Source of the DNA: Mitsuokella sp047974105
Lineage (GTDB): Bacteria > Bacillota > Negativicutes > Selenomonadales > Selenomonadaceae
Direction: 5' to 3'
Assembly: GCF_047974105.1 (NCBI RefSeq)
Contig: NZ_JBHYRS010000003.1
Location: 186,001-250,000 of the forward strand
DNA: 64,000 nucleotides
Part shown: piece by piece, positions 26,079 to 35,565 of the stretch
Layout of the letters: each line of letters begins with the position of its first letter
How positions within the stretch are numbered: position 1 is the first letter of the stretch
Notes under the pieces: generated by a model
Databases searched by the model: none
Told to the model about the DNA's origin: nothing
What the model saw: the letters and a program-made list of their open reading frames with translations, nothing else
Program-made: the position numbers and the translations under genes

Positions 26079-29000
26079 ATGCCATTCACCCATCTTCACG
26101 TTCATACGGAATTTTCGCTGCTCGATGGCGCGAGCCGCATCAAGGAACTCATCAAGACGACAAAAGAGCTTGGCATGGACAGCATTGCCATCACTGACCA
26201 CGGTGCGATGTATGGCGTCATCGATTTTTATAAAGAAGCAAAGAAACAGGGCGTCAAGCCCATCATCGGCTGCGAGGTCTACGTCGCACCGGGCGCGCGT
26301 CAGGAACACCGTGAAATCAACGGCGTGCGCTATTATCACCTGATTCTGCTCGCAGAAAATCAAACGGGCTACCGCAATCTCGTCAAGCTGGTGTCCCTTG
26401 CCAACATTGAGGGGATGTACTATAAGCCGCGCGTCGACAAAGAACTTCTCCGCAAATATCATGAAGGACTTATCTGCCTGTCGGCCTGCATTGCCGGCGA
26501 AATCCCGCGCGCCATCCTGCAGGACAATGCGGAACGAGCCGATGCCCTCGTGCGCGAATACCTCGATATTTTTGGCCGCGATAATTTCTTCCTTGAAATC
26601 CAGAATCACGGCCTGCCGGAAGAGCGCAAGGCCAATGCCGGTCTGGTGGAACTCGCGCATAAGTATGACATCGGCCTCGTCGCGACAAATGACCTTCATT
26701 ATGTGCACCGCGAGGACAGCGAATTTCACGATATTCTGCTCTGCATCCAGATGAACAAGACCTTCGATGACCCTGACCGCATGCGTTTTGCCAGTGATGA
26801 TTACTACCTCAAATCACCGGAAGAAATGGCTGCACTCTTTCCAGATTATCCGGAGGCCATCGCGAACACGGAAAAAATTGCGGCACGCTGCCAGGTCGAC
26901 TTTGAATTCGGCCATCTGCAGCTGCCATATTATCCGATTCCTGCACCGTACAAGGATGATGAAGCTTATCTTCGCCATCTCTGTGAAGAAAATCTGCCGC
27001 GCCGCTATCCGGAGATTACGGATAAAGTGCGTGAACGGCTGGAGTATGAACTCGGCATCATCCACCGCATGGGCTATGACAGCTATTTTTTGATTGTCTG
27101 GGATTTCATCAATTATTCGCGCGAGCACGGCATCGGCGTCGGACCGGGCCGCGGTTCGGCAGCAGGCAGCATTGTCGCCTATCTCTTGGGCATCACGAAT
27201 CTTGACCCGCTGAAGTACGATTTGCTCTTTGAGCGCTTCCTCAATCCGGAACGCGTGACGATGCCGGATATCGATGTCGACTTTGATTACATCCAACGCG
27301 GCAAAGTCATCGACTATGTCAAGGAACGCTATGGCTACGACCATGTCGCCCAGATTGTCACGTTTGGCACGATGGCCGCGAAAGGCGCGATTCGCGACGT
27401 CGGCCGCGTGCTCAATCTGCCCTACGCCGAGGTTTCGGAAATTGCCAAGCTCGTGCCGAATGAACTGAAAATCACGCTCGACAAGGCCATGCAGGAGTCC
27501 GCGGATTTCCGCAAGGCCTATGAGAGCAATCCGGACGTCAAGAGACTCATCGACCTCGCGCGCAAAATCGAGGGCCTGCCGCGCCACTCGTCGACACATG
27601 CGGCCGGCGTCGTGATTGCCCGCCATCCGCTGACGGACTATGTGCCCGTGTCCATTTCCGAAGGCACGCTCGTCACGGAATACGACAAGGACCATGTCGA
27701 GGAGCTAGGTCTCTTGAAGATGGACTTTCTCGGCCTGCGCACGCTGACGGTCATCAGTGACGCGCTCAAGAATATCGAGAAGAGCCGCCATGAAAAAATT
27801 GATATCGACAAGATTCCGCTGACGGATGCAATGACGTCGAAAATGCTCTGCGAGGGCAAGACGGGCGCCGTTTTCCAGATGGAGTCAGCCGGCATGACTC
27901 AGCTCGTGCGCGACCTCGCACCGGAGAATTTTGCCGACCTGATTCCGCTCGTGGCCCTTTACCGTCCGGGACCGCTCGGCAGCGGCATGGTCGAGGACTT
28001 CATTGCCGGCCGTCATGGCGAGAAGGAAGTCACCTATATGCATCCTCTTTTGGAACCAATCCTTAAGGAGACGTTTGGCGTCGTGCTCTATCAGGAACAG
28101 GTCATGCAGATTGTGCAGGTGCTCGCGGGCTTTACGCTCGGTCAGGCCGACCTTCTGCGCCGTGCCATGGGCAAGAAGAAACATGAAATCCTGATGGCGC
28201 AGAAAGAAAACTTTCTCAATGGCTGTGAGAAGAACCACATCGAGGCGGGCCTTGCCAATACCATCTTTGACCTCTTAACGCATTTTGCCGACTATGGTTT
28301 CAATAAATCGCACAGCGCGGCGTATGCTCTTGTCGCGTGGCAGACGGCTTATCTCAAAGCGCATTATCCGGCCGAATTCATGGCCGCGATGCTCACAAGC
28401 ATCATGGATACGCCAAAAGTCTCAACGTATATCGAGCTCTGCCGCCGTATGGGCATCAAAATTCTGCCCCCGGATATCAATGCGAGCTCGGCGTATTTCA
28501 GCGTCGATGGCAAGGCCATCCGCTTTGGCCTCGCTGCCGTCAAGAATGTTGGCGAGGCAGCCATTGAAAAAGTCGCGAGCATCCGTGAGGAGGGCGGGCC
28601 TTTTACGTCGCTTGCGGATTTCTGCCGCCGCGTGGATACGCGCGTTGTCAACCGGCGCGTCACGGAAAGTCTCATTAAATGCGGGGCGTTTGACTCACTC
28701 GGCGCCAAGCGCAGCCAGCTTTTGCACATTTTACCGCAGACCCTTACGGAAGCTGCCCAGCAGCAGAAGGATGCCCTGAGCGGCCAGATGGGACTTTTTT
28801 CTGAGGAAACCATTGAGGAGACGGGCATGACGCAGCTGCCGGATATCCCCGAGGTGCCGAAGGCGGAACTCTTAAGTTGGGAAAAAGAAGCAACGGGCTT
28901 CTATATCACGGGCCATCCGCTCGACCAGTATGCAGAGCAGCTTGAGAATCTGCCACGCATCGGCAGCCTGCAGCCGGATGCTGTCCGCGATAAACAGGTT

Positions 29001-29465
29001 GTGCGCATCGGCGGCATGCTGACCGAGGCCAAGCGCATCACGACGAAAAAAGGCGATACGATGTGCTTTTTGACCATCGAGGACTTTACGGACCAGATGG
29101 AGGTCACGGTGTTTCCGCGTACCTTCTATCAGCATATGAATCTGCTCGTTCCCGATACCGCCGTTGTCATACAGGGACATATTGATTTGAATGAGGAAAC
29201 GGTCAAGCTGCTGGCTGACAATATCTGGCCGCTGGCGGACTACCGCTTTGCCTATTATATCGAACTGCCCGATGGGGGCTTGCCGGAAGAAAAGCGCACA
29301 GCCATGAAAGAACTTATAAAAAAGCACCATGGCGAACATGCGACATTTTTCCATTCGGGAGGACATTGGCAGAAGGCCCGTGAACAATTTTGGCTTGATG
29401 GCAGCAAAGAGACATGCAGGGCTCTTGAAGACATTGTCGGCGCTGGAAAGGTCAGGAAACGCTGA
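26079..29465 (+). CDS. dnaE: DNA polymerase III alpha subunit DnaE
   Basis: This is a replicative C-family polymerase of 1128 residues, the E. coli-like DnaE1 size rather than PolC. The N-terminal PHP domain begins HLHVHTEFSLLDG. The palm carries the catalytic PDIDVDFDY near residue 397 and the third Asp in KMDFLGLRT near 550. Motifs GPGRGSAAGS, SRHSSTHAAG-like PRHSSTHAAGVV and FNKSHSAAYALVAWQTAYLKAHYP support the assignment. A tandem HhH region and an OB domain (about 980-1060) complete it. The ribosome site is GGAAGGAG. No terminator is evident behind it. Confidence 0.97.
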   Translation: MPFTHLHVHTEFSLLDGASRIKELIKTTKELGMDSIAITDHGAMYGVIDFYKEAKKQGVKPIIGCEVYVAPGARQEHREINGVRYYHLILLAENQTGYRNLVKLVSLANIEGMYYKPRVDKELLRKYHEGLICLSACIAGEIPRAILQDNAERADALVREYLDIFGRDNFFLEIQNHGLPEERKANAGLVELAHKYDIGLVATNDLHYVHREDSEFHDILLCIQMNKTFDDPDRMRFASDDYYLKSPEEMAALFPDYPEAIANTEKIAARCQVDFEFGHLQLPYYPIPAPYKDDEAYLRHLCEENLPRRYPEITDKVRERLEYELGIIHRMGYDSYFLIVWDFINYSREHGIGVGPGRGSAAGSIVAYLLGITNLDPLKYDLLFERFLNPERVTMPDIDVDFDYIQRGKVIDYVKERYGYDHVAQIVTFGTMAAKGAIRDVGRVLNLPYAEVSEIAKLVPNELKITLDKAMQESADFRKAYESNPDVKRLIDLARKIEGLPRHSSTHAAGVVIARHPLTDYVPVSISEGTLVTEYDKDHVEELGLLKMDFLGLRTLTVISDALKNIEKSRHEKIDIDKIPLTDAMTSKMLCEGKTGAVFQMESAGMTQLVRDLAPENFADLIPLVALYRPGPLGSGMVEDFIAGRHGEKEVTYMHPLLEPILKETFGVVLYQEQVMQIVQVLAGFTLGQADLLRRAMGKKKHEILMAQKENFLNGCEKNHIEAGLANTIFDLLTHFADYGFNKSHSAAYALVAWQTAYLKAHYPAEFMAAMLTSIMDTPKVSTYIELCRRMGIKILPPDINASSAYFSVDGKAIRFGLAAVKNVGEAAIEKVASIREEGGPFTSLADFCRRVDTRVVNRRVTESLIKCGAFDSLGAKRSQLLHILPQTLTEAAQQQKDALSGQMGLFSEETIEETGMTQLPDIPEVPKAELLSWEKEATGFYITGHPLDQYAEQLENLPRIGSLQPDAVRDKQVVRIGGMLTEAKRITTKKGDTMCFLTIEDFTDQMEVTVFPRTFYQHMNLLVPDTAVVIQGHIDLNEETVKLLADNIWPLADYRFAYYIELPDGGLPEEKRTAMKELIKKHHGEHATFFHSGGHWQKAREQFWLDGSKETCRALEDIVGAGKVRKR

Positions 29466-29510
29466 CTTTGGTATGCTGAGAACTTTTCAGAGACTTTACT
29501 GCCTGCATTA

Positions 29511-29539
29511 TTGCGATGGGACAGGGAGAATGATAGAAT
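29511..29539 (+). promoter_or_regulatory. Promoter for the dacF operon
   Basis: TTGCGA (29511-29516) and TAGAAT (29534-29539) are 17 bases apart, with TGA directly before the -10 as an extended element. Confidence 0.62.
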
Positions 29540-29588
29540 AAGATGTATCTATCATTCCCAGAGGGAATATAAGGAGTTTGAATTCAGA

Positions 29589-30803
29589 TTGAAAAAAAGA
29601 AAATATGTCCGTCTGCTGCTGGCTGGAAGCATGGCCTTTACGTTCCTTGCCCCGCAATTTTTTGTAAAGCCGGTACAGGCAGAGGCAGTTTATGATATTA
29701 AGGAAATGCCGCGGCCCGATATCCCGGACCTTGTCGTGAGCCCTGACGATCCTTTGCAGAATCTGACGGCCCGTTCCGCCGTCGTCATCGATGCGGCCTC
29801 AAAGCAGGTCATCTATGCGCGCAATAAGGATGACCGCCGCTTTCCGGCAAGTACGACGAAGATCATGACGCTGATTCTCGCACTCGAACATTCGAATATG
29901 GATGATATCGTGACGGTCAGCAGCAATGCGGCGGGCACGGAAGGGTCGACGCTTTGGCTCGAGGCCGGTGAAAAAATCCGCATGGGCGATTTGCTTTACG
30001 GCATGATGATGCATTCGGGCAACGATGCAACGGTGGCTGTGGCTGAGCATATCGCGGGTTCTGTTGACAAATTTGCCGCGATGATGACGGCCAAGGCCCA
30101 CGAAATCGGCGCGGTCAATACGAATTTTGCCAATGCCAACGGCCTGCCGCGCGATGACCATTACACGACAGCGTATGACCTCGCGCTGATTACGGCCTAC
30201 GGCTATACGGTGCCGGGCTTTGAGGATATCGTCAGCACGAAGGAGATTGACTTTGACTGGGTCAAGGATCCTTCACATCATCTGCGCAACGAGAACCAGA
30301 TGCTCTGGCTCTATCGCGGCAGCAACGGCGTCAAGACCGGCTATACCGATGCGGCCGGCCGCTGTCTTGTTTCGGGGGCCAAGAAAGACGGCATGCAGCT
30401 CGTGGCGGTCGTATTGGATTCCGTCTATATGTGGAATGACTCGATTAAGCTGCTGGACTACGGTTTTGCCCATGTCGAGCCGGAAACTCTCGTCAACAAG
30501 GATGATATCGTGGATTATGCGGCTGTTTCCGGTGCCTCGGGGAAAAAGCTGCCGCTTAAAGCGGCCAGCACCCTGACGCTGGCCAAACTCAAGGATACCG
30601 ATAAAACGTATCAGACACATGTGGAAGTCAAGGACCTGCGTGCCCCCATCAAGGAGGGGGATACTGTCGGCCGTTTTGTCGTGGAACTTGACGATAAGGA
30701 AGTGGCATCAACGGACCTCGTTGCAGGGGCCGATATCACGCGCCGCTCGTTCTTCCTGACGGTCTGGCATTTCCTGACTTCCCTGTTTAACGGAAAGGCT
30801 TGA
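29589..30803 (+). CDS. dacF: D-alanyl-D-alanine carboxypeptidase DacF (penicillin-binding protein)
   Basis: This secreted enzyme trims the terminal D-Ala of peptidoglycan stem peptides. The product of 404 residues starts with a signal peptide: a KKRK basic patch, a hydrophobic core (LLLAGSMAFTFLAPQFF) and a probable cleavage after VQA. The three penicillin-interacting motifs are STTK near residue 95, SGN near 145 and KTG near 250. A C-terminal beta-rich domain and a last hydrophobic helix (FFLTVWHFLTSLF) serve membrane attachment. The start is TTG at 29589, twelve bases after AAGGAG. It heads a tight run reaching plsC. Confidence 0.92.
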   Translation: MKKRKYVRLLLAGSMAFTFLAPQFFVKPVQAEAVYDIKEMPRPDIPDLVVSPDDPLQNLTARSAVVIDAASKQVIYARNKDDRRFPASTTKIMTLILALEHSNMDDIVTVSSNAAGTEGSTLWLEAGEKIRMGDLLYGMMMHSGNDATVAVAEHIAGSVDKFAAMMTAKAHEIGAVNTNFANANGLPRDDHYTTAYDLALITAYGYTVPGFEDIVSTKEIDFDWVKDPSHHLRNENQMLWLYRGSNGVKTGYTDAAGRCLVSGAKKDGMQLVAVVLDSVYMWNDSIKLLDYGFAHVEPETLVNKDDIVDYAAVSGASGKKLPLKAASTLTLAKLKDTDKTYQTHVEVKDLRAPIKEGDTVGRFVVELDDKEVASTDLVAGADITRRSFFLTVWHFLTSLFNGKA

Positions 30804-30807
30804 TAGG

Positions 30808-31557
30808 ATGCAAGAGGAGAGACTGCAGAAAATCATCAGTCAGGCCGGCCTTGCTTCAAGGCGTGCCGCAGAAAAGCTGATATTAGAGGGCCGTGTGGCC
30901 GTAGATGGCAGGACTGTGCAGGAGCTCGGGCAGAAATTTGACCCTGCTGCACACGAAATCACCGTGGATGGCAAAAAAATAAGGGAAAGTGAGCAGCATG
31001 TCTATTTGCTGCTCAATAAGCCGAAGGGCTTTCTTTCCACGGCGAAGGACGACCGCGGGCGGCGCACCGTGCTCGACCTTTTGCCCGAAGTCAAGGAACG
31101 CGTTTATCCAGTTGGCCGCCTTGACAACAATACAGAAGGCCTTTTGCTCATCACGAATGACGGCGGGCTCATGAATGGTCTGCTGCATCCAAAATTTGAA
31201 GTGGAGAAGACGTATCATGCCCGCGTGACGGGAAATTTGACGCACGAAAAAATCATGAAACTCAGGCAGGGCATTCTTTTGGAAGATGGGATGACGGCTC
31301 CGGCAAAGGTCCGCATGCTGCCGGACCCTGAGCCAAATGACCAAAGACGCGGTCTTTCGCGTGTGGAAATCACGATTCACGAAGGGCGCAACCGTCAGGT
31401 GCGCCGCATGTTCGCGGCAGTCGGCTGCGATGTCAAAGCACTGAAGCGCGTGCAGTTTGCCGGCCTTACGCTCAAGGGTGTGCCGCGGGGCCGTCATCGC
31501 GCGCTGACGGAGGAGGAAGTCGCTATGCTCTACAGATTGGCGGGATTAATGAAATGA
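30808..31557 (+). CDS. rluB: Ribosomal large subunit pseudouridine synthase RluB
   Basis: The 249-residue protein has an N-terminal S4 RNA-binding domain (RLQKIISQAGLASRRAAEKLI) and an RsuA-type pseudouridine synthase domain whose catalytic Asp lies in PVGRLDNNTEGLLL near residue 105. LNKPKGFLST and EGRNRQVRRMF are typical of the RsuA/RluB/E/F family. It most likely modifies 23S rRNA helix 89 uridine as RluB does, but the exact target is inferred. It starts four bases after dacF and overlaps the next gene by ATGA. Confidence 0.9.
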   Translation: MQEERLQKIISQAGLASRRAAEKLILEGRVAVDGRTVQELGQKFDPAAHEITVDGKKIRESEQHVYLLLNKPKGFLSTAKDDRGRRTVLDLLPEVKERVYPVGRLDNNTEGLLLITNDGGLMNGLLHPKFEVEKTYHARVTGNLTHEKIMKLRQGILLEDGMTAPAKVRMLPDPEPNDQRRGLSRVEITIHEGRNRQVRRMFAAVGCDVKALKRVQFAGLTLKGVPRGRHRALTEEEVAMLYRLAGLMK

Positions 31558-32798
31558 AACAGATTCTGGTCATAGGAGCCGGTCCTGCCGGCATGATGGC
31601 AGCTATCCGTGCCGCCGAAAACGGCGCAGAAGTCACGCTGCTTGAAAAAATGAAAAAGCCCGGGCGCAAGATGATGATTACGGGCAAGGGCCGCTGCAAT
31701 ATCACGAATGCCGCTGATGTACCGGAGATCATCCGTCAGATTCATGGCAACGGCGCCTTTCTGAACAGTTCCATGCGTGCCTTTGACAATCAGGATGTCA
31801 TGGAATTTTTCCGCGGACAGGGCGTGCCGGTCAAGGTGGAGCGCGGCAACCGCGTTTTTCCGGTCAGCGATAAGGCGCAGGACGTTGTGGATGCCATGGT
31901 ACACCGCCTGCATGAGCTCGGCGTGAAAATCGAGCTCGAGACGCCTGTGGCGGATATTTTGACGCAGGATGGCCGCGTGGCCGGCGTGCGCACGAAGTCC
32001 GGAGCGCATTATAAAGCCGATGCCGTGATCCTCGCCGTCGGCGGTGCTTCGTATCCGGGCACGGGCTCAAGCGGCGATGGCTATGAGATGGCCAAGAAAC
32101 TCGGCCATACGATTGTGCCGCTGCGCCCGTCGCTGGTGCCTTTGGAGACAGAAGAAGACTGGGTAAAGGATGTACAGGGACTTTCCCTGCGCAATGTGCG
32201 GGCAACGCTTTTAGCAGATGGCGAAAAAGTTCAGGAAATGTTTGGCGAGATGATGTTCACGCATTTTGGCGTGACGGGGCCGATTATTCTTTCCCTGAGC
32301 CGCAGGGCCGCGGCGTGTCTCGCTCAAAAGAAGCTTGTCGAACTTGAGCTTAATCTAAAGCCTGCTTTGACGCCGGAAAAGCTCGATGCACGCATTCAGC
32401 GCGACTTTGAAAAATACATCCGCAAATCGCTGAAGAATGGCTTGCTTGACCTTCTGCCGCATAAACTCATCGAGCCGGTGCTTGATTATGCCTATCTGGA
32501 GCCGGAAAAGCCCGTGCATCAGGTCACGGCCGAGGAGCGCCATCGCCTTGTGGAAACGCTGCAGCATTTGACGCTGACCATTACGAAGACACGGCCTTTG
32601 GCTGAGGCCATTGTGACAGCCGGCGGCGTTTCCGTGCGCGAGATCAATCCGAAGACGATGGAGTCGAAGCTCGTGCCGGGTCTTTACTTTGCCGGCGAGG
32701 TCACGGATGTCGATGCCTACACGGGCGGTTACAATCTGCAGGCCGCTTTTTCAATGGGCAATGCCGCAGGCTGCTGGAGCGTCTGGAACGACGATTGA
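31554..32798 (+). CDS. HI0933-family FAD-binding oxidoreductase
   Basis: The 414-residue flavoprotein starts with a dinucleotide-binding motif (VIGAGPAGMMAAIRAAENGA) and has GRKMMITGKGRCNITN, the family signature, near residue 40. A middle domain precedes a second FAD contact in GVSVREINPKTMESKLVPGLYFAGEV and the C-terminal GGYNLQAAFSMGNAAG. The family, also annotated as aminoacetone oxidase-like or BaiN-like, has no settled role; some members are linked to bile acid metabolism, which cannot be claimed here. It overlaps rluB by four bases and precedes aroA by 28. Confidence 0.88.
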   Translation: MKQILVIGAGPAGMMAAIRAAENGAEVTLLEKMKKPGRKMMITGKGRCNITNAADVPEIIRQIHGNGAFLNSSMRAFDNQDVMEFFRGQGVPVKVERGNRVFPVSDKAQDVVDAMVHRLHELGVKIELETPVADILTQDGRVAGVRTKSGAHYKADAVILAVGGASYPGTGSSGDGYEMAKKLGHTIVPLRPSLVPLETEEDWVKDVQGLSLRNVRATLLADGEKVQEMFGEMMFTHFGVTGPIILSLSRRAAACLAQKKLVELELNLKPALTPEKLDARIQRDFEKYIRKSLKNGLLDLLPHKLIEPVLDYAYLEPEKPVHQVTAEERHRLVETLQHLTLTITKTRPLAEAIVTAGGVSVREINPKTMESKLVPGLYFAGEVTDVDAYTGGYNLQAAFSMGNAAGCWSVWNDD

Positions 32799-32826
32799 TT
32801 CTGCTAAGTATCAGGGGGGAACTCTC

Positions 32827-34131
32827 ATGGAAAATACGAAGATGATTGGCAAGGCGAAAAAGGGACTGCACGGAGAAATCGTGATTCCCGGCGATAAGTC
32901 CATTTCACACCGCAGCGTCATGTTTTCGGCACTGGGCTCGACACCTGTGCATATCACGAATTTCCTGCACGCACAGGACTGCCTGTCAACGGCGGCCTGC
33001 ATGCGTGCACTCGGAGCAGATGTCAACTTCATATCCGATACGGAACTCACGGTCTGCGGTCATGGCCTGCACGGCTTGCAGGAACCTTCTTCTATCATCG
33101 ATGCAGGAAATTCCGGTACGACTCTGCGCCTCATGATGGGAATTCTCGCGCCGCAGCCGTTTCTGACGACGTTTACGGGCGATGCTTCATTGCACAAACG
33201 CCCGATGGGCCGCGTGATTAAGCCGCTTCGTCAGATGGGCGCAAAGATTTTTGGCCGCGAAAATAATACGAAGCTTCCTATCACAATTGTGCCGGCAGGA
33301 GAAAAACTGCATGGCATGGTCTATGAAAGCCCTGTAGCGAGTGCTCAGGTCAAATCGGCCATCCTGCTCGCCGGCATGTACGCCGACGGCGCGACAACGG
33401 TCGTTGAGCCGTTCACATCGAGGGACCATACGGAACGCATGCTTGAGGCGTTTGGCGTGCACACAGAGAAAAAGGGTACAGCTGTGACCATTCAGCCGGT
33501 ACAGGAATTTACGGCGCCCGAAGCTATCGAAGTGCCGGGCGATATCAGTTCGGCAGCTTATTGGCTGGTAGCCGGTGCCATTGTGCCGCAGAGCAGACTG
33601 CTGCTCAAAAATGTCGGCGTCAATCCGACGCGCACGGGCATTCTCGATGTTCTGCAGGATATGGGCGCAAAAATCTCGCTTGAAAATGAGCGTACGAGCG
33701 GCGGCGAAGCCGCAGCGGATATTCGCGTGGAAGCTTCGAAGCTCCATGGTGTCTCGTTTGGCGCAGAAATCATGCCGCGCCTGATTGATGAAATCCCGGT
33801 CATCGCCGTGGCCGCACTCTTTGCGGAAGGCGATACCGTGATTACGGGGGCCGGCGAGCTGCGCGTCAAGGAGACTGACCGCCTGCAGGCTATTACGGAT
33901 GAATTCAACAAGCTGGCACCGGGTTCTGTAGAAGCCAGTGCTGATGGCCTCGTCATTCACGGCGGCACAAAGGTCAAAACGGGCTCCTGCTTCTCCTATG
34001 ATGACCACCGCATGGCCATGTCACTGGCCATTCTCGGCACAGCCGGCGAAGGCGCTGTCATCGAAAAACCGGAATGCGTGAATATCTCGTATCCGGCTTT
34101 TTACAGCACACTGGCCAATCTGCAGGCATGA
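32827..34131 (+). CDS. aroA: 3-phosphoshikimate 1-carboxyvinyltransferase (EPSP synthase)
   Basis: AroA joins shikimate-3-phosphate and phosphoenolpyruvate in aromatic amino acid synthesis. The 434-residue enzyme has the substrate-binding GDKSISHRSVMF near the start, DAGNSGTTLRLMMG near residue 90, a KRPMGRV segment, the catalytic Asp in LIDEIPVIAV near residue 320 and RVKETDRL. An alanine at the GNSGT loop position that governs glyphosate class is not visible, so I make no claim about the class. The ATG lies seven bases after AGGGGGG. It sits in the dacF-to-plsC run, followed after 66 bases by cmk, a frequent pairing. Confidence 0.95.
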   Translation: MENTKMIGKAKKGLHGEIVIPGDKSISHRSVMFSALGSTPVHITNFLHAQDCLSTAACMRALGADVNFISDTELTVCGHGLHGLQEPSSIIDAGNSGTTLRLMMGILAPQPFLTTFTGDASLHKRPMGRVIKPLRQMGAKIFGRENNTKLPITIVPAGEKLHGMVYESPVASAQVKSAILLAGMYADGATTVVEPFTSRDHTERMLEAFGVHTEKKGTAVTIQPVQEFTAPEAIEVPGDISSAAYWLVAGAIVPQSRLLLKNVGVNPTRTGILDVLQDMGAKISLENERTSGGEAAADIRVEASKLHGVSFGAEIMPRLIDEIPVIAVAALFAEGDTVITGAGELRVKETDRLQAITDEFNKLAPGSVEASADGLVIHGGTKVKTGSCFSYDDHRMAMSLAILGTAGEGAVIEKPECVNISYPAFYSTLANLQA

Positions 34132-34197
34132 CAATTGACGCGGAAGAACAGGAAACTGGGACAACAGATATTTATTTTGCATTTGGGGGAATCAGTC

Positions 34198-34854
34198 TTG
34201 AAAAAACTCGTAGTAGCAATCGACGGTCCGGCCGGCGCGGGCAAAAGCACCGTGGCCCAGCTGGCAGCGAAGGAGCTCGGCTATACATACATCGATACAG
34301 GCGCGATGTACCGCGCTGTTGCCTGGAAAGTCCTGCAGCAGGGCGGTGAGGTGACGGATGAGGCCATTCTTGCGGTTGTGCCGGATATCGATGTGGACCT
34401 TGCCTATGAACAGGGCAAAACGACTGTACGCGTCGATGGTGTGGATGTCACGAGCGAAATCCGCACGCCGGCTGTCAGCCATATTGTCTCGAAGGTCGCA
34501 GCCCTTGGCCCTGTGCGCGAGAAGATGGTCGCGCTGCAGCGCAAAATGGCAGAGCGCGGCGGTGTGCTCATGGACGGCCGTGACATTGCCACAAATGTTC
34601 TGCCGAATGCCGATGTCAAGATTTATTTGACGGCTTCCATTGAAGAAAGAGCCAAACGCCGCTATAAGGAACTTTGCGATAAGGGCATGGATGTCAAATT
34701 GGCGGACATTCAGCACGATATCGCCGCGCGCGACAAGGCCGATATGGAGCGTGAAATCTCGCCGCTCGTACAGGCCGACGATGCGGCGCTGCTCGATACG
34801 ACAGGTTTGACGATTCCTGAAGTTGTCGCTAAGATTGTCGGAATGTGCAGGTGA
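34198..34854 (+). CDS. cmk: Cytidylate kinase
   Basis: Cmk phosphorylates CMP and dCMP. The 218 residues show Walker A GPAGAGKST near residue 10, DTGAMYRAVAWK, DGRDIATNVLPNA near residue 125 and the lid REISPL region with conserved arginines (KRRYKEL). The start is TTG with GGGGGA seven bases upstream. In the 66 bases before it another frame runs in from aroA but has no support. The gap to plsC is four bases, which suggests coupling. Confidence 0.94.
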   Translation: MKKLVVAIDGPAGAGKSTVAQLAAKELGYTYIDTGAMYRAVAWKVLQQGGEVTDEAILAVVPDIDVDLAYEQGKTTVRVDGVDVTSEIRTPAVSHIVSKVAALGPVREKMVALQRKMAERGGVLMDGRDIATNVLPNADVKIYLTASIEERAKRRYKELCDKGMDVKLADIQHDIAARDKADMEREISPLVQADDAALLDTTGLTIPEVVAKIVGMCR

Positions 34855-34858
34855 TTCG

Positions 34859-35464
34859 ATGCTGTATACGATTTTGCGCGTCATTTTCAGTCTGCTTTTT
34901 GGCATCGTCTTTCGCACAAAGACGTATGGCAAAGAAAATCTGCCTAAAGAAGGTCCCGTCATCCTTGCCGCCAATCATCTGAGCAACTGGGACCCGCCGC
35001 TTTTGGCGACATTCATCCTGCGTCCCGTCAGCTACATGGCCAAGATTGAACTCTTTGAACATCCGATTTTTGGCGCGGCCATCCGCAGCTGCCATGCCTT
35101 TCCCGTGAAGCGCGGTGCCGCAGACCGCGGCGCCATCAAGGCAGCGCTTCAGGTTCTGAAAATGGGGCATGTGCTCGGACTTTTCCCTGAGGGTACGCGC
35201 AGCAGGGATGGCCATCAGCACAAGGCTGAAGCCGGAGTTGGCCTCATCGCGGCGATGAGCGGCGCTCCTGTCGTGCCAGCCTGCATCATCGGTACGGACC
35301 ATATTTTCCAGAATGGCGGCTTTCTGCCAAAACTTCGCGTTGCCTATGGCAAGCCCATGTATTTTACGGGGGACCGGCGCGACAAGGAGCAGCTCGCGGC
35401 TTTTTCTCAGGAAATCATGGCCCATATCGCCAAAATGCGGGAAGAAATTGAAAAAATTTCATAA
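34859..35464 (+). CDS. plsC: 1-acyl-sn-glycerol-3-phosphate acyltransferase
   Basis: PlsC adds the second acyl chain to make phosphatidic acid. The 201-residue protein has an N-terminal hydrophobic segment (LYTILRVIFSLLFGIVF), the catalytic HX4D box in NHLSNWDPP near residue 40, a middle motif with FPVKRGAADR and the FPEGTRSRDG substrate box near residue 117. The protein is on the short side, as is normal for Firmicutes PlsC. It follows cmk in the same run. A PlsY homologue 5 kb downstream would supply the first acylation step. Confidence 0.93.
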   Translation: MLYTILRVIFSLLFGIVFRTKTYGKENLPKEGPVILAANHLSNWDPPLLATFILRPVSYMAKIELFEHPIFGAAIRSCHAFPVKRGAADRGAIKAALQVLKMGHVLGLFPEGTRSRDGHQHKAEAGVGLIAAMSGAPVVPACIIGTDHIFQNGGFLPKLRVAYGKPMYFTGDRRDKEQLAAFSQEIMAHIAKMREEIEKIS

Positions 35465-35470
35465 AACCAT

Positions 35471-35499
35471 TTGCCTGACGCCCTTATGCATGATATACT
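35471..35499 (+). promoter_or_regulatory. Promoter for ispH-rpsA
   Basis: TTGCCT (35471-35476) and TATACT (35494-35499) are 17 bases apart, with TGA directly before the -10. An imperfect hairpin (about 35513-35540) lies in the leader. Confidence 0.72.
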
Positions 35500-35565
35500 A
35501 GGCTATAGATTGTAAAAAAGCCTTTTGGGCGTCTTTACAAGAATATGATTTATGGTGGTAGATGT